This document shows, piece by piece, positions 7,482-16,300 of a stretch of DNA of 19,642 nt. Position numbers and translations under genes: made by a program. Below the pieces are notes generated by a model. The model ran no database searches, was not told where the DNA came from, and worked only from the letters and a program-made list of their open reading frames with translations. Source of the stretch: JABDDM01 sp038240295 (GTDB taxonomy: Bacteria > Bacteroidota > Ignavibacteria > Palsa-1295); NCBI GenBank assembly GCA_038240295.1, contig JBBSDW010000049.1, forward strand, positions 1 through 19,642, in the 5' to 3' direction. How positions within the stretch are numbered: the stretch's first letter is position 1; the number at the start of each line of letters is the position of its first letter.

Positions 7482-9556
7482 TGAAAGAGACGATCACACC
7501 AAGAAAAGCGAACCGATTACTGCAGGAGCGCTCTCCCTATCTCCAGCAGCACGCCTACAATCCCGTCGATTGGTATCCGTGGTCGAGTGAAGCATTCGAA
7601 CGTGCGAAGGCGGAATCGAAACCGATCTTTCTTTCGATCGGATATGCGACGTGCCATTGGTGCCACGTCATGGAACGCGAGAGCTTTGAGAACGAATCGG
7701 TCGCCGAATTTTTGAATGCGCATTTCGTCTCGATCAAAGTTGACCGCGAGGAAATGCCTGACGTCGATCACGTGTACATGTCGGCGGTACAAGCATTTTC
7801 TGGAAGCGGCGGATGGCCGATGACGCTCTTTTTGACTGCCGAGCGCAAGCCGTTTTTTGCTGGGACATATTTCCCGCCCGTGAGCGCCTATGGCCGACCT
7901 GGCTTTTTGGATCTACTCAAACGGGTGTCCGAACTTTGGAATGCAGAACCGGCTAAACTTCTCGAATCGGCCGAAGCACTGACCAAAGCCATTTCATCAG
8001 AACCGCGTCCGAGCGAAGACAGGACGAACCTCGCATGGAGCGAAATCGACGACCGTGGCGTCCAATATTTTCGTCACGTTCATGACGCGGAGCTTGGAGG
8101 ATTTGGTCCGGCACCAAAATTTCCTCGACCGGTGCAATTTGATTTCCTGTTCGATCATGCGTTTCGAACCGGGGATCAAAATGCCGCAGAGATGGCGCTC
8201 TCAACACTCCGCAAGATGTCGGCAGGAGGGATGTACGATCAACTGGGCGGAGGATTCCATCGCTATTCTGTAGACAAATTCTGGCTCGTGCCGCATTTTG
8301 AAAAAATGCTCTACGATCAGGCGCAACTGGTGAATGCATATCTCGATGCGTATCAGATCACGCATGACGAGACTTTTGCGCATACTGCGACCGGCATTTG
8401 CGACTACGTCCTGCGCGACCTCACGCATCCCGAAGGAGGATTTTACAGCGCAGAAGATGCCGATAGCGAAGGCGAAGAAGGCACGTTCTACGTTTGGCAG
8501 TATTCTGCGATCGTTGAAATTTTAGGCATTGATCAGGCAGCGACCGTTGCGGCTCGATTCGAAATTACGGAGGATGGAAATTTCGAACATCATACCAATG
8601 TACTTCATGTTGCTAAAAGTGTAGAGCAGCTCGCGAGGCAATTCAAGCGGACGACAAGCGAAATCGAAACGGTGCTCCAGGAATCCACGGCCAAACTTCT
8701 GCTCCTTCGCAACAAACGCGAGCGGCCATTGCGCGATGACAAAATTCTTACATCCTGGAACGGCCTCATGATAGGCGCGCTCGCCCGAGCCGGTTCTGTG
8801 TTGGGCCGCAAAGACTACATCTCTGCGGCAACGAAGGCCGCTGAATTTATTTGGCGCGAGTTGAGGCCAGATGGAATCCTCCAGCATCGCTGGAAAGACG
8901 GCGAAGCGCGCTTCGATGCTTATCTTGAATCGTACGCATTTCTCATTAAAGGCCTCCTTGCGCTTTATCGCGCTACGTATGCTGAAGAGTGGCTTTCACG
9001 AGCCATCTTGCTTCAGGCGGAACAGGACAAAAGGCTTTTAGACACAAGCTCCGGCGCCTACTTTATAAGCGCCGAGCGATCGGACCTCTTGTTCCGAGCC
9101 ACAGGCGATTACGATGGCGCAGAGCCAAATGGCAATTCGGTCACGCTCGGAAATTTGATCATGTTGTATGCAATGCAAGGCGACGACCAGATCAAAGAAC
9201 AGGCGCAAAAGCTCGCGTTGCATTTTCGCACAAAGCTCGCCGAGCATCCCTACGCCATGCCGCTACTCCTATCGAACGCCCAGGCGCTTGAGAGATCCGA
9301 CCTTCAGATCATCCTGGCCGGCAACAAAGAATCCACGCTTGTCATGAACGCAGAGATCGCGCAGCATTACGTTGGTAATTCCGTGATCTTTCGCGCAAGC
9401 AAGTCTGCGCCGATCGACCCGTTTTATCAGTGGCTTGAGAGCGAAGGTCCGGCTACTGCGAATCTTTGCGAGAATTTTGTTTGCCAGCTTCCGATGGAGT
9501 TAACCGCACTCCGTCACAAACTCTCGACGATGGCATTTCAATGGCGAGCAGAGTAA
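7481..9556 (+). CDS. Thioredoxin-fold DUF255 protein (YyaL/SSP411 family)
   Basis: This full-length 691-residue member of the conserved YyaL/spermatogenesis-associated protein 20 family has a poorly defined function. The N-terminal DUF255 domain is thioredoxin-like, with NRLLQERSPYLQQHAYNPVD and the redox-type motif IGYATCHWCHVMERESFENE (C58, C61), then KVDREEMPDVD and GGWPMTLFLT. The C-terminal two thirds is an alpha/alpha-toroid resembling six-hairpin glycosidases or N-acylglucosamine 2-epimerases: GGFGPAPKFPRP, QLGGGFHRYSVDKFW, VPHFEKMLYDQAQL, GGFYSAEDADSEGEEGTFYV, DDKILTSWNGLMIGALARAG and DGAEPNGNS. No signal peptide is seen, so it is likely cytoplasmic. Its ATG overlaps the preceding TGA by one base (TGATG), which implies coupled translation. 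A TTG one codon earlier is a less likely start. Confidence 0.93.
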   Translation: MKETITPRKANRLLQERSPYLQQHAYNPVDWYPWSSEAFERAKAESKPIFLSIGYATCHWCHVMERESFENESVAEFLNAHFVSIKVDREEMPDVDHVYMSAVQAFSGSGGWPMTLFLTAERKPFFAGTYFPPVSAYGRPGFLDLLKRVSELWNAEPAKLLESAEALTKAISSEPRPSEDRTNLAWSEIDDRGVQYFRHVHDAELGGFGPAPKFPRPVQFDFLFDHAFRTGDQNAAEMALSTLRKMSAGGMYDQLGGGFHRYSVDKFWLVPHFEKMLYDQAQLVNAYLDAYQITHDETFAHTATGICDYVLRDLTHPEGGFYSAEDADSEGEEGTFYVWQYSAIVEILGIDQAATVAARFEITEDGNFEHHTNVLHVAKSVEQLARQFKRTTSEIETVLQESTAKLLLLRNKRERPLRDDKILTSWNGLMIGALARAGSVLGRKDYISAATKAAEFIWRELRPDGILQHRWKDGEARFDAYLESYAFLIKGLLALYRATYAEEWLSRAILLQAEQDKRLLDTSSGAYFISAERSDLLFRATGDYDGAEPNGNSVTLGNLIMLYAMQGDDQIKEQAQKLALHFRTKLAEHPYAMPLLLSNAQALERSDLQIILAGNKESTLVMNAEIAQHYVGNSVIFRASKSAPIDPFYQWLESEGPATANLCENFVCQLPMELTALRHKLSTMAFQWRAE

Positions 9557-10149
9557 ACAAACGGATACCGCGCTCATTTTACGCACGCCCGGCGTCGATC
9601 GTTGCGAAGGAACTGCTCGGCAAACATCTCCACCGAATCTACGATGGTGAAGAATTGGTGGGCCGCATCGTCGAAACAGAGGCCTATGGCGTTGGAGACG
9701 CTGCCTGTCACGCCTTTCGCGGGAAGACACCGCGCAACGCAGTCCTGTTCGGCGAGCCAGGATTCTCCTACGTTTATTTCACCTATGGGATGTACCACTG
9801 CTTTAATGTCTCATGCGAGGAGGAGCACGTGGCCGAGGCGGTGCTTATCCGCGGGATCGAACCGATAAAAGGAATCGAAACTATGAATAGGCTGCGCCCG
9901 CAAGCCAAGCGCGAACGTGATCTGACAAATGGTCCCGGCAAGATCTGCCAGGCATTCGCGCTCGATCGGGGTCAGAACAATCTCGACCTCGTCGCAAACG
10001 AAGAGCTTTTTCTCACTTTCGGCGACCCAGTCGATTCCCAGGCCATTTCGACATCTACCAGGATCGGCATCACGGTCGCGAAGGAATACGAGTGGCGGTT
10101 TTATCTGACGCACAGTCTTTTTGTATCGCCAGGCAAGCCTTCTATTTGA
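9541..10149 (+). CDS. DNA-3-methyladenine glycosylase, AAG/MPG family
   Basis: This monofunctional base-excision glycosylase removes alkylated purines such as 3-methyladenine and leaves an abasic site. It has 202 residues, usual for bacterial homologues of human AAG. The active site is clear: RIVETEAYGVGDAACHAFRG, where E47 corresponds to human catalytic E125, Y49 to the base-stacking Y127 and H57 to about H136. TPRNAVLFGEPG and YVYFTYGMYHCFNVS follow, with Y82 matching the intercalating tyrosine. LTNGPGKICQAF is the conserved segment near the C-terminus. ATG 9541 starts just before the conserved fold and overlaps the DUF255 gene by 16 bases; the frame is open further upstream but only inside that gene. 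Last gene of the compact run; 182 bases follow before the next start. Confidence 0.94.
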   Translation: MASRVNKRIPRSFYARPASIVAKELLGKHLHRIYDGEELVGRIVETEAYGVGDAACHAFRGKTPRNAVLFGEPGFSYVYFTYGMYHCFNVSCEEEHVAEAVLIRGIEPIKGIETMNRLRPQAKRERDLTNGPGKICQAFALDRGQNNLDLVANEELFLTFGDPVDSQAISTSTRIGITVAKEYEWRFYLTHSLFVSPGKPSI

Positions 10150-10331
10150 GCGCCGATGGAAAGCGGAGTTCGGACGGTGCTTAGTTGAGCAACTTCTGAA
10201 CGCTTTTCCTTCGGTCGCGTTATAGACTTGACTTCTCTCGGCGGAAGCGTTGCACATTTTCGCGCGGCGCTTGTGTCTATCAGAGTGTTTGAGTTGCTTC
10301 GCTTTGTTCAGTTCGCCAATTAGTTGACCCA

Positions 10332-12233
10332 TTGAGAGTCTTCGATCACCCCCATAAGCCGGCCGCAAACGCTGGAATTTCCGAGTTCAATTTTGCGAAA
10401 TCCTTGACTTGCCGTCTCGCAACTCTGATCGGCATGTTGCTGATCCTGTTTCCGGGTACAGCAAGGATAAGCTCCGCCCAACCCGCTTCTGCGCAGGTCG
10501 ATACTGCAAAAAGCATCTTTGTCAATGGTGGCGCAAATACGCATATTGATAATGTAAAGGAGTTGAATTCTCCAGAAGACGATGCGACGCCTGTCATCAT
10601 GCCGGACGAAGCAACGATCTACTTTACAAGTTATCGCGACGGAAATAAACCTTCCGTCTTCGTCTCACATCGCCAATCGACGAATGTCTGGTCTGCGCCT
10701 GAGAAATTCATGGAGCTGCCAGGCAAAGAAAGTATTTCCTCGATCACCTTCACGGCGGATGGGTCGCATGCCTATGTTGGCTGCTGCAACCGTCCCGACG
10801 GACTGGGCGGCAGTTGCGATATTTATGAAGCCGATGTCCAGGAGGGAAAGCTTCAGACCTTGCATAGTCTTGGCCGAACGGTCAACACCGAATGGTGGGA
10901 GGGACAACCGTGCATTTCGCAGGATGGGCAATTGCTGTTTTTCGCGAGCGACCGTAAGCACGGGCATGGTGGCATCGATATTTACATGAGCGCCAGGACG
11001 CAGAACGGCACGTGGGGCGAACCGGTCGATCTTGGATTCAACACCGGCGGCAATGAAATGTCGCCGATGATCGCAAGCGACAATCAATCGCTCTATTTTG
11101 CTGCCGACGATCTGCCGGGCGGGCTTGGTGGATACGATATTTATGTTTCGCATCGCACCGGTGAAAATACGTGGACCGCACCCAAAAATCTCGGGCCAGC
11201 AGTTAATTCGAAGAACGACGAGATGTTCTTCGCCATCCCGCCCGCTGAGGATGCGATCTATCTTGCAAGCGACCGCCCAGGCGGATTAGGCCGTTTCGAT
11301 ATTTATCGGATCTCTCCGAATCCTGTGAAGCCGGTTGCGCGCATCATTGCGCTGCGCGGCAGCGTGCTCGACGTTGAAACCGGGCTGCCCGTCAAGACCA
11401 CACCTCAAGTTGAAATTTCTGTTGCGGGCGCACTTGAGCCTATTCAAAACACAGGGCAGGGTACGAACTATGCTGCGATCGTACCGCTTGGAAAACTTGT
11501 CAGGATCAAAGCTGACGCAGAAGGATATGTCGGATCTTCGATCGAAGTGCAATCACCGAACGATCTCGATCCTAACGGTTTTGCGCAGGATATCAAGCTC
11601 GTTCCTTCGCATGCCCGCATCGATGGTCATGTAACGAATGTCTTTACGCATAAGCCCGTCCAGACCAAGGTTACGCTCGAAGAATTGAACACCGATGGCA
11701 CCGTCAAGCAAACTCTCAACTTTGACGCACTCGCCGATGGGGCCTACACCTTCAACGTGAACCCGCAAACGAAGTACAGGCTATCGACCAGCGTCCCGAA
11801 CTACCATCCCTATACTTCTGAAGTATCGGTGCCCATGAGTAGCCTTGCGATGCAAAGCATCATCAAGGAGATCTATCTGACGCCGTCCGATATTGCTGCC
11901 GTGATGGTGCTCTTCGATTTTAACAAGGAAGATCTTAAGAGTAACGAGTCTCCGAAACTTCAGCATTTTATCTCGCAGGTCAAGCAAAACCCGAATGTTC
12001 GCATCGAGGTCAACGGACACACGGATGATGTTGGCTCGGTCGAATACAATGCGAAATTGTCGGAGCGCCGCGCGGTAGCAGTGGAGGATTTCTTACTCAG
12101 TCAAGGCGTCCCTCGCGATCAGCTTGCAGTGGTGAAAGGATTTGGAGCTGCGCAGCCGCTCGATCCGGGAACGACGGACGAAGCGCGTGCGAAAAATCGA
12201 CGTGTGGAAGTTCGAATCGTAGGTAAAGAATAA
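10332..12233 (+). CDS. PD40 beta-propeller / carboxypeptidase-regulatory / OmpA-family envelope protein (PorE-like)
   Basis: This 633-codon frame opens with TTG at 10332. No ATG precedes the hydrophobic signal segment, so a TTG at 10404 (giving TCRLATLIGMLLILFPGTAR, then a likely cut after SSAQ) is equally plausible; the start is uncertain. Residues about 90-330 form PD40/WD40-like blades (IYFTSYRDG, LLFFASDRKHGHGGIDIYM, SLYFAADDLPGGLGGYDIYV, AIYLASDRPGGLGRFDIYRI). Two carboxypeptidase-regulatory-like domains follow (ALRGSVLDVETGLPV, ARIDGHVTNVFTHKPV). Residues about 523-633 are an OmpA C-terminal peptidoglycan-binding domain with VEVNGHTDD-type and LSERRA motifs carrying the Asp and Arg expected to bind diaminopimelate, ending in KNRRVEVRI. 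This order resembles T9SS-associated PorE minus its N-terminal TPR. No lipobox is obvious. It is likely periplasmic, anchoring an outer-membrane assembly to peptidoglycan. The stop overlaps the next gene by one base. Confidence 0.85.
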   Translation: MRVFDHPHKPAANAGISEFNFAKSLTCRLATLIGMLLILFPGTARISSAQPASAQVDTAKSIFVNGGANTHIDNVKELNSPEDDATPVIMPDEATIYFTSYRDGNKPSVFVSHRQSTNVWSAPEKFMELPGKESISSITFTADGSHAYVGCCNRPDGLGGSCDIYEADVQEGKLQTLHSLGRTVNTEWWEGQPCISQDGQLLFFASDRKHGHGGIDIYMSARTQNGTWGEPVDLGFNTGGNEMSPMIASDNQSLYFAADDLPGGLGGYDIYVSHRTGENTWTAPKNLGPAVNSKNDEMFFAIPPAEDAIYLASDRPGGLGRFDIYRISPNPVKPVARIIALRGSVLDVETGLPVKTTPQVEISVAGALEPIQNTGQGTNYAAIVPLGKLVRIKADAEGYVGSSIEVQSPNDLDPNGFAQDIKLVPSHARIDGHVTNVFTHKPVQTKVTLEELNTDGTVKQTLNFDALADGAYTFNVNPQTKYRLSTSVPNYHPYTSEVSVPMSSLAMQSIIKEIYLTPSDIAAVMVLFDFNKEDLKSNESPKLQHFISQVKQNPNVRIEVNGHTDDVGSVEYNAKLSERRAVAVEDFLLSQGVPRDQLAVVKGFGAAQPLDPGTTDEARAKNRRVEVRIVGKE

Positions 12234-13126
12234 TGGCGCACCCAACACATACATTCGAACGTCCGAACATGTCGATCCGAATCATGCCGAGCATATTCAT
12301 GCCTATACGAAAAGCTTTTACTCTAGCTCTGCTGCTTGTTCTTGCTGCAAGTGCGCTTCCTCGCACAGGCGCTGCCCAGATTATCAGTCACGGCGATCTG
12401 TTCGGACCAGGCGCGCCGCCGCCACTCTTCGGTATTGAGCTTGGCTTTGGTCTGCATAAGCAGCAAGGCGATTACCAGGCCGATTGCCATTGCGATTTTC
12501 CGGTCGGCTCCGGCACCGGTTTTATGGGCTCGCTTGTCTTCGAGCTTCCGCTCAGTTATGAGTGGGTCATCGGGCTCAAGGGCGGTATCGACTTTAAGAA
12601 CACGGTGGGTATGGTAACCGTCGTTGACGCCGCTACGGTATTATTTCCCAATCCCGTTAACGGCGATTCCACCACAACGACGACGATTCCTTTACAACGA
12701 ACTGGTACGGTCAAGATGACTTACCTCACGTTCGCGCCGTTCGTGCAGTATCAGTTCTTCAGACTTGGGCCCTTTATTCGGGCCGGATTGGGAGTGTCGC
12801 TGCTTGTTGCAAACCACTTTACACACCAACGGACGCTAAATTCAACTACGATTCAGCTTGCCGACGGTACCACCGTTCCTAACGTCCGATTTGGCAACGG
12901 CACGATGGATGAAACTCTTCAGGACGGCCCTATCACCGACGTAAGCCCCTTAAGGTTGGGTGCGCTGCTCGGTGTGGGCTACGACATCTCACTGAACGAT
13001 CGCGCAGTCATTGCGCCGATGTTCACCTACGACCTGCCGCTTAACGTCATTCGTCAGACGCTTGCGACGAACTGGAAGATCTCGACGATCTTCGGATCGA
13101 TCGAACTGAAATATCGGCTGAATTAA
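12233..13126 (+). CDS. Outer-membrane beta-barrel protein, function unknown
   Basis: This protein of up to 297 residues is predicted to be exported and inserted in the outer membrane. The ATG at 12233 overlaps the preceding TAA (TAATG), suggesting coupled translation, but the signal peptide proper is MPIRKAFTLALLLVLAASAL (ATG 12299) with cleavage near TGAAQ. Starts at 12269, 12284 or 12299 are therefore also possible. The mature part consists of alternating, glycine- and aromatic-rich strands typical of porin-like or PorT-like barrels: FGIELGFGLHKQQGD, WVIGLKGGIDFKN, LTFAPFVQYQFFRLGPFIRA, GALLGVGYDISLNDRAVIAP and a final ISTIFGSIELKYRLN strand. The CHC in the N-terminal part (QADCHCDF) is unusual for a barrel. 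Pairing with the PorE-like gene suggests a joint envelope role. No more specific family is recognised. Confidence 0.75.
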   Translation: MAHPTHTFERPNMSIRIMPSIFMPIRKAFTLALLLVLAASALPRTGAAQIISHGDLFGPGAPPPLFGIELGFGLHKQQGDYQADCHCDFPVGSGTGFMGSLVFELPLSYEWVIGLKGGIDFKNTVGMVTVVDAATVLFPNPVNGDSTTTTTIPLQRTGTVKMTYLTFAPFVQYQFFRLGPFIRAGLGVSLLVANHFTHQRTLNSTTIQLADGTTVPNVRFGNGTMDETLQDGPITDVSPLRLGALLGVGYDISLNDRAVIAPMFTYDLPLNVIRQTLATNWKISTIFGSIELKYRLN

Positions 13127-13154
13127 AGCCGTTTTTATCCGAATTCACGCGACC

Positions 13155-13182
13155 AATGCCGGCTTTCCTACGCGTCGGCATT
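13155..13182 (+). terminator. Possible weak intrinsic terminator
   Basis: Perfect 7-bp arms AATGCCG and CGGCATT are separated by 14 bases and followed by a short run of T (four Ts to 13184). It lies about 30 bases past the beta-barrel stop, so it could end the envelope transcript. The long loop and short T run make this tentative. Confidence 0.35.
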
Positions 13183-13328
13183 TTGGAATGGTTGGGCGCT
13201 GCTTTGGGTTACCTTCGTTAGATTCTTGCCCCCCGTGAAGTATTTTCGAAAGTGTTGTTGGAAGCATTCTCGCTTTCAGAATGTGTTGTTGTTCGAGTGC
13301 CGCTCTATCTGAGGTCATTTCTAAGTTC

Positions 13329-16300
13329 ATGATGAGATCATCTACTCGCTCTATCTCCGTCCATCGGCACAGTTACAGTGCGACTGTGGGAGTGTTGCTC
13401 GCACTCATCTGCGTCTTTTATGCCGGATCAGCGAGAGCGACGTTGGTCGTTGGCAACAACTATGTCTATGCGCAGGTCGAGGAAAGCTCTGGCCTTATCA
13501 CCGTCAAGGTCGCACCGATATCTCCGACTGCGGTAACCTTGAGCTTCGGGGATCACTCCTACCTCGCCGTAATGATCGGCACGGACGTTTTCACGAACAA
13601 TCCCCCCGCAAATGACAATCTTCCGGACAAGCTTACCACAACCGGCTCTTCTACCAAAATTGCAGATACGATCTTCACAACCTGGACAAACCTCGACGGC
13701 GTTGACCTCATCCAAAAGGTTTATCCCGTAAAATTTTCAAAGAGCGGCCAGATCGTTATCAGTATCAGTTTCAAAAATAACAACGGCTCCCCGGTCGCAT
13801 GCGCCGCACAGTATATTCTCGACACCGAGATCAACCAAAACGATAAATCGAAGATCCTAACACGTTATAACTATACGAGCAACTGGACGCAGTATCCCGG
13901 GTTTACGGGTATGCCCTGGTTTTACATCACGTGGGAACACGATCTGCCAAACTCTCCAAGTTTTAGTTCAACTGCTCCGGGTAATTACAGTGGCCAGGGT
14001 TATATCGATTATCCACCACTTGGCCTGATCGTGCCGGATGCGGTTACCGTGGGTGATTGGACCTATCTTACGGCGAAACAGTGGGGCGCCTACAATGGGA
14101 CAGGCCCCTACGGCGATAGCGGAATTCTGCTTGAATGGCCGGCTCAGGGCGTTCCTGCGGGCAAAACTGTCGAGGTTGCGCGAACTTCATACGGCACAGG
14201 CGAATTCGAAACTTGCCTTGGCGGGCTCTTCGGTATTTTCTTCTATCCACATGCGCTGACCTACGACATAAAGTCGAAGTTCTATACTCCAAATCCCTTT
14301 CTCGTCGATGCCTATCTCTTCAACACCGACCTTAACAATACAGCCACGGCGGTTTCGCTCAAGCTTGATGTCGGTCCGCTTCTTACGATCACAGCGCCGA
14401 CCGGAAATATCACGAACAACGGAAAGACCGAGAAGCTTTTTGCAGGTTCTTCGCTGAACCCAGGAGATGTTGCAGAACTCAATTGGACGGTAAAAGCCGA
14501 TTTCTATAAAAATTGTTCGGTCGATACGACCTCATGGCTACAGTTCACATCGAACTCGAGCATCATCCCTGGAGATTTTGCAAAGCCATCACCGTGTCTG
14601 CTGCCGATCTCGATTCCTTGCACCGTGTTCGATTCGTTGCCGCCGATCGTCGATACGCGATTGACGAACGCGAATTTTCCTACGAATCAACAGGTCAACG
14701 TACATGACGATCGTTCGACCGACGATGGCTTGAAGTCGATCACTTATTCATTCATCGGTACCGACGTCACGAAGTTCGCCGTCTCGATCAATCCAACGCT
14801 GATCGGATCGTGTGACAAAGGCGTGCACACCGTGAAAGTAACCCAGAACGATTCCACCGATGCAGGGTGCTTCTTCTTTACCTTCACCGATTGCAATTCC
14901 AACATTAGTTACGATACGATGTGCTTTAGCGGCAAGCAGGTAGCGCAACATCCTGACGTCACGATCCCGAAACTAACGCTCCTGAAATTGCTCGATCAGA
15001 ACAACGCGCTCGACTGCAGTGCACGTTGCGATTCACTCCTTGCCGAAGACGATGCCCAGTATGATTCGGGCATAAAGTCGATCATCCTGACGCCCGGTGT
15101 ACCGCCTGTTAACATGGGACTCAACGTAGGAACGTTCGCACCGGGTACCGCAAAGGTTGGCTTCATCGTCTGTATGATGGATTCGACAAAGAACGGTTCG
15201 ATCTCCGTTCGTGCGACGGACGTCGCGGGCAATTTTACGGATACCGTTCTTACGTATTGCACAACACTCGATACGAATTTGCCTATTGTGACGGTTTCGG
15301 CCCTCGCCGGTTTGACATGGCATGTAACGGCCACCGAGCAAAAGTCGTGGGATCGCGGTCTCGATAGCGTGATCGTCTCCAATGCGCTTAATGTGACGAT
15401 CAATCCCGTTCCGACCCATGCAACGACCGTCGGACAAACATTTTTCGCCTTCGATGTTACGATCGTCGACTCGACGATGAAGGCGGGCTTCTGTGTGCTT
15501 GCAACCGATCTCGCCGGACACCGCACGGCGCTCAATTGTTTGCAGTACAATCCGGAGTCCGATATCTGGTGCCCGAATGTTCTTATGAATCCGCCGCAGA
15601 ACCAGAATCCGAATAAAGTGACGATCGATGTCAACGACATCCATTTGATCGGCACCGACACGATCGGTTGGGATAGTGGCATCGATAGTGTGTGGCTGAC
15701 CTCGGCAAATCTCGGCAGATTTATCGTGCCGCCTGGTTTCCCGATTCACGCGAATTTTGCGCACAAGGTACCCTCGTTCAATCTCGCGGTTCTCGATACG
15801 CTCAATACGGATTCGGTCGCGTGTATCACGATCAATGCGAACGACATCCATTGTACGACGTCGATCACATGGTGCTATCCATTCATACCGGATAACTCGC
15901 CGCCGCTCGTTACCTCGACCGCGACTTCAAGGACGTCGCTCTCATTCCATGCCGCCGATACACTCGCCTACGACCGAGGATTGAAACATGCAACGCTCAC
16001 CCAAAACACTAACTTCCAGTCATTCTCGATGGCGCTTAGTGGACCGACGGCTGACCTTACGCTCAACGTTGCAACGCCAGGAAAATCTGCGTTTGGATTG
16101 CTGAATGTTGAAGACGTATGGGGTGCGCTCTCGGCACTCACAACCGTGCAGCTTGCACATAGCGCGTCGGTCGAAGTCAGCAGCTGGGCGCAGAATTTTG
16201 GAATGAAGCGTTCGAACCTGTTCCAGGCCGATTCGCTGCCTTCTTCCGGACAGATCGTTGTGCCCGTCTATTTTCGGAGCACCGATTCATTCTCGCTCGC

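Noticed and set aside
9811..10368. Minus-strand open frame spanning the gap after the AAG gene
   Set aside because: Half of it is antisense to AAG and the translation is basic, low in hydrophobic structure and unlike any family. Treated as chance.
10404..10420. Possible lipobox Cys early in the PorE-like protein
   Set aside because: The Cys is before the hydrophobic segment, not after it, so it cannot be a lipoprotein cleavage site.
15033..15851. Minus-strand open frame of about 272 codons
   Set aside because: It is antisense to the Ig-like repeats and rich in Arg, Asp and Ile from frequent GATC-type words, which is a compositional artefact.
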